Notes: generated by a model not told the origin, from the sequence alone. A stretch of DNA of 64,000 nucleotides from Entoloma clypeatum (GCA_963565915.1 OY751492.1:1302001-1366000); one strand, 5' to 3'; shown: positions 1 to 9,625, numbered from the stretch's first letter. Translations and numbers: made by a program.

Positions 1-1101
1 GAGTACGATCTCTCCATGCGCGACTTCTCCGACGAGAAGTACGCGCGAAGCCTTGGTGACGTGTACAAAGGCATGAAAGGCGTGCACAAGGAGAACAAAC
101 AACACCACGCTCAAATGAAAGCCGATCTAGCGGCGAACAAAGCAGCTGCGGAACAGTTACGGCGTGACCTTACGGACGAGTATGAACTCTCCGCTCGTGA
201 ATTCGAAGAAGAGCTCTTCGCCCGGATGTTCGAACAATTCAGGCAGCACTACAGGGAGAGCAAAGCGACGAGGTTGCAGGAAAAGGCGAACAAGGCCACA
301 GCCAAGGCGGGCACCGGAGGGGACGCCGCCTCTCGTGACTTGAACGAGAACGAGCTCTCCGCCCGGATGTTTGAACAATTCAGGCAGAAGTATCGCGAGG
401 CCAAGGCAGAGCGCCTGCAGAAGGAAGCTGCTAAGGCCGCGGCTAAGGCTGGTACCTCGCCTGAGGCGCGCGATGTCGAGGAAGAGCTCTCCACCCGGAT
501 GTTCGAACAATACAAGCAGCATTACAGGGAGAGCAAAGCGACGAGGCTGCAAGAAAAGGCAAACAAGGCCAATGCCAAGGCGGGCACCGGAGGGGACGTC
601 GCCTCTCGTGACTTTGACGAGGAGCTCGCGGCACGCAGCCTAGGGGATATGTGGAAGGCGTTGTGGGGAGAGAGTAAGAAGGAGAAGGCCCAGCGTCTCC
701 AAAGGCAGGCTCAGCTCGCCCAGGGCAAAGCCAACGCTGCCGCCCTCGATGTCAAGAAGCGCGATTTCGAGGAGATGGAGTATGACCTCGCTGCCCGTGA
801 TTACGATGAAGAGCTCGAGATGCGGGACTTTGCCTTTGACGAGCTCGTCGCCCGCAACTTCAACTTCTTCGACGCTTTGAGCGCGGTGACCAGGACGTTC
901 ACACCGGCCGCCGCCAAGGGCAAGGAAGCTCCCAAGCCAAAACAAGATGCTCAGCCGCAGCCGCAGGAAGCCAAACCAGAAGCAACCCCCGCCCCCGCAC
1001 CAGAAGAAACCCCCGCCCCTGCTCCGGAGACCAACGAGGCCCGCGACTTCTTTGAAGAGTTAGATATGAGGGACTTTGTCGAGATCGATGAGCTTGATTG
1101 A
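1..1101 (+). CDS. Repeat-rich protein of unknown function, 5' truncated
   Basis: The frame is open from base 1, so the real start lies outside the window; the first Met is at 16 and TGA is at 1099-1101. I recognise no enzyme domain. The protein is built from four to five diverged repeats of about 50 residues, each opening with a short R-D/E-[FLV]-x-E-E-L motif followed by an amphipathic stretch (ARMFEQFRQ..., YRE.KA.RLQ) and an Ala/Lys/Gly tail. A central RDF-rich acidic block and a Pro/Ala/Glu-rich segment (about residues 295-345) follow, then two more RDF motifs near the acidic C terminus. Dibasic sites precede two motifs (RRDL, KKRDF). That would fit a secreted Kex2-processed repeat precursor, but the N terminus with any signal peptide is missing and most motifs follow a single Arg. 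It is the only candidate host gene here, and nothing in it resembles a transposon protein. Confidence 0.7.
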   Translation, partial: EYDLSMRDFSDEKYARSLGDVYKGMKGVHKENKQHHAQMKADLAANKAAAEQLRRDLTDEYELSAREFEEELFARMFEQFRQHYRESKATRLQEKANKATAKAGTGGDAASRDLNENELSARMFEQFRQKYREAKAERLQKEAAKAAAKAGTSPEARDVEEELSTRMFEQYKQHYRESKATRLQEKANKANAKAGTGGDVASRDFDEELAARSLGDMWKALWGESKKEKAQRLQRQAQLAQGKANAAALDVKKRDFEEMEYDLAARDYDEELEMRDFAFDELVARNFNFFDALSAVTRTFTPAAAKGKEAPKPKQDAQPQPQEAKPEATPAPAPEETPAPAPETNEARDFFEELDMRDFVEIDELD

Positions 1102-1302
1102 GCGTGAGCGTGAGCTTGCCCTTGTTCCCTCGTTCTTCACGCAGTTTTCTTATTGAGTACATGTTAGCATTCTCGTGACCCGAGTCGTGCATGGTTTGTG
1201 ACCTCGGGGGCTGGGGAATATCTGGCGATCTGTAGTTAGAAGCGATGATAAATGTCATGATGGTGTTTCGCGTGGAACATGCCGTCGCGAACAGATCGTC
1301 AA
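1102..1302. other. Intergenic 3' flank of the host gene
   Basis: No gene is seen. The stretch runs from the host stop codon to the TCAGT (1303-1307) that I read as the left TSD of Co1. The matching TCAGT is at 8136-8140, so 8141-8251 should be the original continuation of this intergenic DNA. Confidence 0.5.
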
Positions 1303-1307
1303 TCAGT

Positions 1308-1551
1308 TATTGGACTTTGCACCGCGTCCAGCATCATTAACGTGATCACGTTACCATGTTACATAATCACTATTTATACCTGCCCCAGTACACGTATATT
1401 CTCCCATTATCAGCTGAGGTATGTATATCCTACAGGGTGATTCTATTCAGTACTTACCCTACCTTACTCCTTAGGATTATGGTTCAGGTACAGTACTTAA
1501 TGAGAGTCGTTCTCCCATTATTGGCTGAGGATTATGGTTCAGATTCTAACA
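1308..1551 (+). repeat. Co1 copia 5' LTR, lacking its first 13 nt
   Basis: Ends ...GATTCTAACA directly before a primer-binding site. It aligns with the Co1 3' LTR pieces at 12658-12514 (reversed) and 8008-8135. The intact 3' LTR starts TGTTGAGGAGG; here the first 13 nt are missing and TCAGT (1303-1307) abuts the remainder. Confidence 0.8.
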
Positions 1552-1562
1552 GGTTATGGGCC
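1552..1562 (+). other. Co1 minus-strand primer-binding site
   Basis: GGTTATGGGCC immediately follows the LTR end. It matches the start of the Drosophila copia primer site, which pairs with the interior of initiator tRNA-Met (half-tRNA priming). The same motif follows both Co2 5' LTRs. Confidence 0.75.
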
Positions 1563-1688
1563 TTTCCTGGAACTGATAACCGCCCCCATTCCGTCCCTCC
1601 CTTGATGACCATCAATCATGTTCTCTGACTCCTATATTACCTTCCCTGGTTTATCACGACATTTCATTATCCACGTCAACGACACATC

Positions 1689-3368
1689 ATGACTGTCCCT
1701 GACCCCTCCGGTGCCTCACAACCCAAAATCATTCCCATTGCCTCCGACCTCTCCACGCCTTCCGTTGTTGTCCGCTGTCTCACCGAAAGTGGCTGGAAAG
1801 ATCACGCCAACCTCGACCTCACCATCAACAACTGGTCCACATGGCACCAAAGAGTCCTTCTCGTCCTCCAGATGTCCAGCGGCCTCAACCTCTACCTCAT
1901 GGGCAAAGTTGCGGAACCCAACATAACACTCGAACCTCGGGCCAACAAAAACTGGTGCATAAACGACACGGCTGTATGCACATTTCTCAAGTCAAAATGC
2001 TCGTCTATGGAGCTCGGCGTCATTGAAAGTTGCACCACGGCCTTACTGACCTGGACCACCCTCACCGTGCGCCACCAATGTCAGGGAATTGTATCTCAAA
2101 TCCATCTAATCCAGGAAGCATTTTTCATCTGATACTCCCCGTCCATGTTACATTCCGATCAATTCCGACAATTTCCGACCCATTCTGACACCTCCGACAC
2201 CTCCGATATTTTGACTAATACTTATTATGCACACTTACTGTTATGAGTCTCATTACTATGTACATTACTTACATCCGACCATTTTACTTATGTTAAGCAT
2301 CTCTGACAGCCATTCGTTATCCGACTCCGACAAAGCCACACGTCCTCCGACATAGTATTTAAACTTATGTAGAATCATGTATTAGCTTCAGTTTGAATAT
2401 CAACTTAGATTCGACATCACACCTTCCGTCCTCCTTCCGACCTCCAATCCTCCGATCCACCGATCCTCCAAAATAAGGACACCGACGTATTAGCGAGGGC
2501 ACAACACACAAGTTGAAGCCAAGTCCTTGCCCCTACGTTGCACGCGCTCCGACCCTCCGACCTTCGTGTCCGATGTAGCTCCGATGTTTTGTCGATCAGT
2601 TCTTAACAGTCCACTCCTTTCTCAGACACCTCAGAACACCTACGAACCAGCAACGAATGCATTTGGGCCATGGGCACTCCCGCACCGGACAAGTCCCTCG
2701 TCATCCTCATGTTACTGGCTCTGTCCTCTGACGATTTCTGTGGCGTTTGTGATGCCGCCATTACTGGTCTTGCCTCTGCCTCACCATCTTCCCTGTACAC
2801 TGCCGCCCACATACACTCTCGTCTTGACTTGGAACAACAGGTTCGCAATGCGGACACAGTCCGATCCAACCCTCCAAGTGAAGCCCTAACTGCAAAAGCC
2901 GAAACAGGCCGCCCCTCGTCCATCTGCTCAAACTGCAAAAAGACGACTCACATAGCAGACTTCTGCGTCCGTCCCAGTGGTGGTATGGCCAGAAAATCTG
3001 TTCTTGAAGCCCAAGCTGCACAATGTGAGAAACACCTCAAAGCAAAGTCGCAACACCCCTTCCCCTCTCCTGCTACCTCTGGCTCTACCGGGCCCTCCCT
3101 GCCAAAGGACGCCTCCAAATCCCCCATCATTTGTGACTCTCAAAATCATGCATATATAATTGACTCCGTCACAAACGTCCTCTATCCCATTGTGGAACAT
3201 GTATCTACCTCAGCCCCCAATGCCCACTTCAGCGGTCTTGCTACTGACAACATCGCCGAAATCGTCACGAACACCATGACACCATCCGATCTCGAGGATT
3301 ATGTGGGCGTTGTATGGCTCGACTCCAAGAGGATCTCGTTTCTTCAGTCGACTGGTCAACCTGTGTGA
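1689..3368 (+). pseudogene. gag: Co1 gag, split by a solo LTR
   Basis: Capsid/nucleocapsid part of a Ty1/copia polyprotein. The first segment (ATG 1689 to about 2145) has the N-terminal gag look: a W...HANLDL..NNWSTWHQR motif and then a hydrophobic helix region. It is cut by a Gy1 solo LTR (2146-2608). After the LTR and the repeated GTCCA the sequence resumes as gag C-terminal half and continues to 3368 with a CCHC zinc knuckle (C-S-N-C, H, C spaced CX2CX4HX4C) near 2926-2967. Frames change between the parts and a stop at 3366-3368 separates gag from the protease region, so the copy is dead. It lies 127 nt downstream of the primer site, as expected for a copia leader. Confidence 0.75.
2146..2608 (+). 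repeat. Gy1 solo LTR with TSD GTCCA
   Basis: Starts TGTTACATTCCGATC and ends CAGTTCTTAACA, like the LTRs of full-length Gy1-1. Flanks GTCCA at 2141-2145 and 2609-2613 are a perfect 5-bp TSD, so a full element inserted here and was removed by LTR-LTR recombination. It contains a TATA-like TATTTAAA and the downstream self-primer motif CAGTTTGAATAT. Confidence 0.92.
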
Positions 3369-3404
3369 AAGACGTGAATCTCTCTGCCATCTCAGTCTTG
3401 CCCA

Positions 3405-4221
3405 TTGAATCCTCAACTCGACTTCAACATGACTGCTTCACTGTTCCTGCTCGACAGCGGTTGTACCACCCACATCTCACCTGAATGCAACGACTTCCTC
3501 ACTCTCCGCCCCATTGTGAACCGTCTTGTCAAAGGCATCAATGGCTCTTCCATCAGTGTGGTCGGCATCGGCTCCATCAAGCTCATCGTCGGGTGAGGCA
3601 CACATCTCACCCTTGACAACGTTCTGTATATCTCCTCCTCGACTGTGCGCCTGCTTTCTGTGGCCTGCCTCGTTGACTCACTCTCTTGCGACATCCTCTT
3701 CTCCCCCACACAAGTCCCCCCCCAAATCTCCATCTGGCGCAACCATAGCTACCAGCTCCCAACTTCCCCATCGCAACCTCTACCAACTCAATTGCAACCG
3801 CGCTCATGTTGAACACTCCTTCTTTGGCAGACGGCTACCTACCCTTGACACATGGCACCAGCGACTAGGCCATGTAAAGCTATAAGCCGTGTATGACCTA
3901 GCCACCAATGACCTCGCCAAAGGTATGCCGGTTGATCTCTCTGCCCAGCCACCCAAATGTGACCATTGCATCCTCGGGAAGCAGACATGCTTGTCCGTAC
4001 CCTCGCTTTGCTCGGGGGAAAAGTCGAAGCGGAGACTGGGAGTTGTATGGATTGACCTCACGGGTCCAGAGGCGGTAGAATCTGCTAGCCATAAGCGTTA
4101 CCTTATGAACATTGTCGATGATCACTCTAGTTACCCCTGGTCCTTCCCTTTACACTCCAAATCAGATGTGTTACCAACTCTCCAAACCTGGGCCAAATGA
4201 GTTGAGGTGCAATGTGGTGAG
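3405..4221 (+). pseudogene. pol: Co1 protease and integrase N-terminal half
   Basis: Protease is recognisable at about 3450-3480 (LDSGCTTHIS, the DSG active-site triad). The GAG-pre-integrase region follows (DTWHQRLGHVKL near 3850; CDHCILGKQ near 3959), then the start of the integrase core (VVWIDLTGPE and VDDHSS near 4030-4130). Stops and frame changes interrupt it at 3594-3596, 3883-3885 and 4198-4200. Coding breaks off at VEVQCGE (4221), where hAT-A starts. The next integrase residues, beginning KISTICNDGG, resume on the minus strand at 15757. The two pieces are therefore halves of one element. Confidence 0.85.
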
Positions 4222-4285
4222 TAGGCATTGGCACAGGTATTTCCGTGGGGACCCAGAGCGAAGCCCATACCAGTGCCCGCATGGG
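4222..4285 (+). mobile_element. hAT-A, left terminal fragment
   Basis: Begins TAGGCATTGGCACAGG right after GTGGTGAG (4214-4221). The partner end is at 15766 (TAGGGAATGGCACGGG), flanked by CTCACCAC, the reverse complement of that 8-mer. An 8-bp TSD and TAG-type inverted ends fit the hAT superfamily. Only 64 bp of this end remain before hAT-B interrupts it. Confidence 0.7.
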
Positions 4286-4528
4286 TAGTGTTTCGAGGTC
4301 CAGTTTACTTTCGTTGGTTTCAGACCGAGACCGGACGGAGCCGAACCGGTGAAAGACCGGACCACCGGTCTCAGTCTTTAAGGTTTCGGATCATGGCCGG
4401 TCCTCGGTTCACTTGAAACTTTTGAAAGACCGGCCAAAGACCGGTTTGGATCGGTTTCAACCAGTATTTTCCATGGAACGATCTGAGGATCTGAATCAAT
4501 GTCCCGAAACGGCAAGTACAAAATTTCT

Positions 4529-4608
4529 GCCACAAGAAAGAATTGAACTCTGAACTTCTATAGTATAAAGGATTCTTTTAACACCACTTAACCAACTCCA
4601 CAAGACCA
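4529..4608 (-). other. Decayed tRNA-like sequence in hAT-B copy 1
   Basis: The reverse complement of the better-preserved tRNA-like stretch at 25177-25260. Here box A has lost four bases (CTCA), so it is presumably inactive. See the entry at 25177. Confidence 0.4.
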
Positions 4609-5886
4609 TTATATTTCATTGCTCACAATCACTCTACATACATCCCATTTTCCCACTTACTAAATAAGCACATGCCAGTTGTTTTTGACAAAAGGTGCGC
4701 GCGTGCACTCCCTCCTGCCTCAAACACAAGTAGACAGGTTATATGTATAATCTATAAATATATTCTGGCCTTTTCACCACCTGTGCCCCTCATTGCAAGG
4801 TCAGCAATAGGTGGATGCGTTGTTTTGACGTTGGATGACGTGCACATCAAACATGCCAAATACATGTAAACAAATGTCCAAAAAACATCGCACATCTGGT
4901 TATTATGTCTACACAGGAACAAGTAAAGTCTTCTACTATATTGATTAGATAGGATGGCATTCTATATCATCAAATATGTACTTATTTCATCAAATTGGGC
5001 CACGGAATGTGAGTTATAGAGGTGCGATGTTGATAACCAAACAGTAGTAAACAATGCGCAAAATGCATCACACAGGCACGCGCGGCCCCTTCCTCATGGT
5101 CTAACAATAGTTTGAAGTAATAGAACTATGTATTGGGTATGTATTCACCTTCTGAAACACCTTGAATAATTTTTAGAAGTCCAGATAAGATAGAAATAAC
5201 CAAATGTGCAGATTTCAGAAAAAGTGTTATATCTTCTTAATGAATGAACCAAATTTGAAAAATGAAGGTGCTGGGAGGTCCCCTGGATGAAGAGGATCCA
5301 AGGCTGAAATAAAAATTTTGGACAAAATTTCGACTTATTTTACTCATATTGACCTTATGAAGCCCTTTAATTTTATTTGAAGTGTCTCAATAGGTTCCCA
5401 TACAATGGTTCATATATTACATGTAGTATAAAGTGGTTGTGGAAAGGAAGAAGTAAGAAAATACTTGTTTTTGTGTTTGAGGGGACCCATGATGCACTGT
5501 TTATCATGATTTACAGTGTGTTTTGATGTATCATTTTTCAGTACAGACTCTCTACCATACATAGCTCCTGTATTTAACTGTTTGTATAGCTACTATTAGT
5601 TTCTAAGTATCTCTACATAAGTTACAAACTAATTTTAGCACTTACAGTGCCACAGATTGGGACTCGACAATGCGAGTTTCAACGATGCGCGTCGCTCGGC
5701 ATTGATGCCAAGCACTCTTGGCAATTGCCGAGAGTCAACCCATACATAAGTTGAAACCTTCCCACACTTTTTTTTATCCCCCACCTTCACTCCACCCAGC
5801 CACTTTCCCCCCCCCAATGGCCGCCCCTCGTGCACAATGGCGTCGACTGACACACAATGGCCCCCTCTAACGCCTAACGGCCTCCT

Positions 5887-6330
5887 TTGCACCCAACGGC
5901 CCCCTCACGTGCCCAACGCCGTCGACTCACGCGCAGCACCCTTCCTTCACGCGCACCAGCCGCTCCTCATGCCCAACAGCCCCCCCTCTATCGCCCAATA
6001 GCCGCCTTGCATCCCCAGCGCCATCGATTCGCGCCCACCACCCTTCCTTCGCGCGCACTGGCCACCCCTCATGCCCAACAGCCCCTATTAGCGCCCAACG
6101 GCCACCTCGCGTCCCCAACGCCGTTGACTCACACCCACCGGCCTTCCTTTGCGAGGAACGGCCTCCCTTCGCGCCGAACGGTACCCTCTTGCGCACAACT
6201 GCCACGGTGCTTGCGCAGCTGGTCCTTCACACCCAATGGCCTTCTTTCACGCCGTACGGCACGGCACACCTGCCATGACACGTGCCCAACAGCGTCGACT
6301 CATGCGCAAGAGCAGATGGGGGTGGCTGAG
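5887..6330. repeat. GCCCAACGGC minisatellite-like block inside hAT-B
   Basis: Degenerate units of roughly 20-30 bp, mostly variants of TGCCCAACGGC alternating with CGTCGACTCACGCGCA. The block is open in several frames on both strands, giving long spurious ORFs. The reversed counterpart lies at about 23580-23930 and another block at 62369-62760. Confidence 0.7.
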
Positions 6331-6733
6331 GCCACAGAGGACCAATGGAGGAGGTACGACGCGCGTGCACGTCCTTAATGTTGTTTAACATGTAATATAT
6401 TGGTTTAAACTGGTCTAAACCAGTTCGGTCTCACTTTCTTGAGGTGAGAGGGACCGATGCACCGGTCTTGCATCGGTCCAGTTCGGTTTTTTCGGAATCA
6501 TGTGAACCGAAAAATCGGTCTCGGTCTCGGTCTCAATATTTTGAGGGTCAAAAACCAGACCGAATCAGACCTTTAAACACTACACCCAGTTCTCTGAGAC
6601 GTTGCTAGCTAGTCAGCCTCTTTGTTACTTAACTAATGTCTCTTAATCAGGTTAGTGCAGCTTCCATATGCCTCAGTACCGCTATGTCTTGAGCGCCCTT
6701 TGGGCTGCCTACATCAGTTACTTCATTAGAGAA

Positions 6734-7142
6734 CATCACCATTGGCCCCCTTCAAATTTGCAAGGGGGTCTGAGCAACGGGGCTTGTGCCAGTCCATAAG
6801 GGACCAGGGGTTTTTGAGAGAGGGTGATGGTTTTGATCTTCTCTTCAAAGAAGTCGAGTTTAGCCTCATGGATGACCAATTGAAGACTTCTGCAATCAAC
6901 AGGGGATTTGGAGTCAAGATATACCTGCCAAGCAAGGTCGCAAGTCTTGCTCCACCACGAATGGGAGTGCCATGATCCTGCGCCCTTGACTGGGTGGGAG
7001 TGAATGTCCCAGTTGTCAGACAGGGCCATTTGGAGGGTGGTAGCCGCAGACTCAATGCCCTGGGCCAAAGCAAAGGAGTCAGGGATTTGGCTGAGGGCAA
7101 CTAAGAGGCCTGCAACGTAGGCTTCATAGGTTTTGAGGGGGA
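6734..7142 (-). pseudogene. LINE fragment, endonuclease-RT linker region
   Basis: Minus-strand translation contains SWWSKTCDLA, a run resembling K.AK.DFF..KI, and a PW-L-type motif. This is the order found between the endonuclease and reverse transcriptase of basidiomycete Tad1-like non-LTR retrotransposons (S..WW..EC..AR... then AKR.FFD.KI.EI... RPWDLMNW). Roughly 130 residues survive in one main frame (ATG at 7068), with open sequence upstream to about 7142. No endonuclease or RT motifs remain on either side, so this is a scrap. The assignment rests on family resemblance alone. Confidence 0.55.
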
Positions 7143-7573
7143 CAATCTGTCTGACAAGCAGCTATCGACCCTCCCCCCCTCCCACTTGTTATAGATATCA
7201 TATACTTTGATACTACCATATATAGATATTGTTTGTTCAACAATAGTGAGTAGATAACTTTCTGTAATGTTTGGAATCCTAGATTATTTTTTAAATGCTA
7301 AGTGAGCAGACTTGAAAGAATTTAAACTTATTAATAGATTATAGTTCTCACATGCCATTTTTCCATCATGAAACCCTGCTTAATATACCTCAGGATTGTT
7401 GTAGCAGTCACATAGGGTGTCTAGGATGAGGCTCCAAACCTTCCCCCATTGAAATACACCAAGAATTGAGGGAGAAATGGCAAAGTGAGTCAAGGATGAT
7501 CACTGTGTCAAGGACCGTGTAGGTAACATACTTGGTCTGTCAAATACCATTTGACTTTTGCAGCTGAATGTGA
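7143..7573. other. Unassigned AT-rich stretch
   Basis: No convincing coding sequence, TIR or LTR is seen. A polypyrimidine run lies near 7170-7185. It may be old host intergenic DNA next to the MITE. Confidence 0.3.
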
Positions 7574-7574
7574 C

Positions 7575-7635
7575 TACTGTACTATTACGACCATAGGTTC
7601 ATGCACGTGACCAAAAAGTTTTTCCAACAAATCCC
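7575..7635. mobile_element. MITE, one half (other half at 9134-9222)
   Basis: The TIR TACTGTACTATTACGACC at 7575-7592 is matched by 8244-8253 plus 9135-9142, once the pogo element between those is removed. TIRs extend through TAGGTTCA with one mismatch. A Gy2 solo LTR sits inside it, and an inversion has separated the halves, which now face the same way. Confidence 0.6.
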
Positions 7636-8007
7636 TGTTATGCCTAACAAACTGTTCCAAGGTTCGGGCAGAGTATGCAGGAAAGTGGAAAGGCGAAGAG
7701 CAATGTGATTGCTAAATCTAAGGAATCTACTACAGTACAAGAGGTTTATATAGGTACTGACTATAGGCGGTAGCAGATGAGTCAGTACTGCGGAAGGCTA
7801 TGTACAATAAGTAAGCTGACTGCGGAAAGCAAGTCAGCGCGGGAGCGAAGTATACTAAAGGGGCTGACAAAGTAAAGGTAGTGAGTCAGACTGGGAATCA
7901 AAGGTTGCGAAAGTAGACATTAGACATAGTAAGCTCGTAAGAGGGCGCCGAGCCAGGCCGATAAGTAAAAGTGATGACGTCGTCCGCATACCGTAGAGTC
8001 CGTAACA
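7636..8007 (-). repeat. Gy2 solo LTR, partner in a local inversion
   Basis: The reverse complement of the Gy2 LTR (read on the minus strand: TGTTACGGACTC...AGGCATAACA), 372 bp. Left flank ATCCC and right flank TATGT do not match each other. ATCCC is the reverse complement of the GGGAT left of the LTR at 9223, and TATGT is the reverse complement of the ACATA right of the LTR at 12513. The TSDs have been exchanged by inversion of 8008-9222. Confidence 0.88.
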
Positions 8008-8135
8008 TATGTTCTACAGGGCAATTCTATTCAGTACTTACCCTACCTTACTCCTTAGGATTATGGTTCAGGTACAGTACTTAATAAGAGTTGTTCTCCC
8101 ATTATCGGCTGAGGATTACGGTTCAGATTCTAACA
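8008..8135 (+). repeat. Co1 3' LTR, distal part, moved by inversion
   Basis: Matches 1424-1551 of the Co1 5' LTR and ends GATTCTAACA. It is followed by TCAGT (8136-8140), equal to the 5-mer left of the Co1 5' LTR (1303-1307). The proximal part of the same LTR is at 12658-12514 on the opposite strand. Confidence 0.85.
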
Positions 8136-8253
8136 TCAGTTTCAAACCGTCGCTCGCACATGGCGTGCACTGACACTCATTGTTGCTGTCAAATTGCCAT
8201 CTCCAAAATTCGTTGTTGTGCAATGCTGTGCAATACCTCAGAATACTGTACTA

Positions 8254-9132
8254 CAGTTGAATAGCTAATAATGTATACCATCATAATGCATAAATGTCAT
8301 AATGTATAGGATTTTGGATGGAACCATGTCGGGAGGCGGGGGATTGTGATGCATAATGCATAATGAATACTGTGTAGGGTTGACAACTCAATTATACAGT
8401 ATGGAATAGACTTTTGGTGAGACATTGAAATATATTCCAAAAACTTGTTCCTGGCAACACCTGTGGCGTTTGCACCTCTATGCATGGATAGATTGGCAAA
8501 TCATATTGAGGACATTTTTTGTATGAGAAGCAGATGAGGAGTGGTGCCCCTGCCCCTCTCCCTCCAAAATGTCTTGTCACAACCCCACCGCAAGCCTCGC
8601 AAAAAGCCCAAGCCCTATGCACACAAACCCAGGCAGCCAGCTCAAAAAAATCAGCCAAAGAGCTCTCCTCTTACCTATTTGAAGAAGGAGAAGCCGAGAT
8701 TGTTGCCCAAGTCCAGCACGAGATGAAAAGTGATGTCATTGATATTGATGATATTGATGACTCTGACAATGAAAGCGATGATAAAGAAGCCAAGGATGAA
8801 GTCTCCCGAGACGAGATTATTGAGCTCTGTGAGAAGCTCGAGAATGTATCAATCAAATTTGGCAGAGAAGACTTTTCACTTGACTTACCCCATCAGTTGC
8901 ATCGTTTCAGGGCACAGCTCCGATGAGAGGAGTTTCAGAACATGAAGCGGGTGACATTGGATCAGTTTTTGAAGGACTAGGAGTCGAAGTAGCTCAACCG
9001 TGCGGGATGTCACGCTCTTGCACAGTGCGTCACAATAGTCACAATAGTGTGACTCATTTTGTGTTGTATACATCTCATAATGCATAGCCTAAAGGGGTCT
9101 CCCGACGTTATACATTATGAGCTATTCAACTG
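8254..9132 (+). mobile_element. Internally deleted pogo/Tigger-like DNA transposon
   Basis: An 879-bp element whose ends CAGTTGAATAGCTAATAATG and, reversed, CAGTTGAATAGCTCATAATG form a 24-bp TIR (one mismatch). It is flanked by TA on both sides (8252-8253, 9133-9134), the Tc1/mariner-pogo signature. It still holds the end of a transposase gene. It inserted at a TA within the outer TIR of the MITE. Confidence 0.85.
8519..8980 (+). pseudogene. pogo-type transposase, C-terminal remnant
   Basis: Only the tail of a CENP-B/Tigger-like transposase remains. It has an acidic stretch of repeated D-I-D-D (about residues 74-85), then IIELCEKLENV..KFG, LDLPHQLHRFRAQLR and, after an in-frame TGA (8924-8926), a basic tail ending TLDQFLKD before TAG at 8978-8980. 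This order is typical of the C terminus of fungal pogo transposases. The DNA-binding helix-turn-helix and the DDE catalytic core are absent, and the frame has no ATG at its 5' end. Its position inside the TIR pair supports the identification. Confidence 0.7.
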
Positions 9133-9222
9133 TATTACGACCGTAGGTTCACATAACACGTAACACCAATTTTTTTTCACCCCGGAAATAATTTTTTCTC
9201 AATTTATCTGAATTTTGGGGAT

Positions 9223-9625
9223 TGTTACGGACTCTGCGGTATGCGGACGACGTCATCACTTTTACTTATCGGCCTGGCTCGGCGCCCTCTTACAAGCTTA
9301 CTATGTCTAATGTCTACTTTCACAACCTTCGATTCCCAGTCTGACTCACTACCTTTACTTTGTCAGCCCCTTTAGTATACTTTGCTCCCATGCTGACTTG
9401 CTTTCCGCAGTCAGCTTACTTATTGTACATAGCCTTCCGCAGTCACCTTACTCATGCGCACTGCCTTCCGCAGTACTGATTCATCCGCTACTGCCTATAG
9501 TCAGTACCTATATAAACCTCCTGTACTATAGTACATTCCTTAGATTTAGCAATCACATTGCTCTTCGCCTTTCCACTTTCCTGCATACTCTGCCCGAACC
9601 TTGGAATGGTTTGCTAAGCATAACA
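9223..9625 (+). repeat. Gy2b 5' LTR
   Basis: TGTTACGGACTC...AAGCATAACA, 403 bp. TATATAAA lies about 30 nt before AGATTTAGCAA (9542-9552), the likely transcript start. That 11-mer is complementary to 9628-9638 just after the LTR, a self-primer arrangement. It is longer than the 3' LTR because of an additional CTTCCGCAGT-containing repeat. Confidence 0.92.

Larger units (their letters stand above)
4286..6582 (+). mobile_element. hAT-B copy 1, non-autonomous TIR element
   Basis: A 2.3-kb element with ends TAGTGTTTCGAGGTCC and, reversed from the right end, TAGTGTTTAAAGGTC. The first five bases fit the hAT TIR pattern YARNG. No transposase is visible. The element contains many GGTCTCGGTCTC-like sub-terminal repeats near both ends, a tRNA-like segment near its left end, a long AT-rich middle (4620-5640), and a block of GCCCAACGGC-type minisatellite repeats (about 5880-6330). 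The left flank is CGCATGGG; the right flank is unrelated (CACCCAGT), explained by recombination with the inverted copy at 23276-25445. Confidence 0.75.

Noticed and set aside
157..945. Minus-strand ORFs opposite the host repeat gene
   Set aside because: Shadow frames of a low-complexity plus-strand coding region; no independent start, domain or conservation.
1356..1628. ORF of 90 codons in the Co1 LTR
   Set aside because: Lies wholly in LTR, primer site and leader; no conservation in the second LTR copy.
5880..6330. CRISPR-like array
   Set aside because: Units and spacers are irregular and degenerate, the genome is eukaryotic, and the block belongs to a transposon.
5887..6378. Long ORFs across the GCCCAACGGC blocks (also 23593-24069 and 62387-62815)
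   Set aside because: Open in several frames on both strands because of the degenerate repeat; Pro/Ala/Thr-rich translations with no domain.
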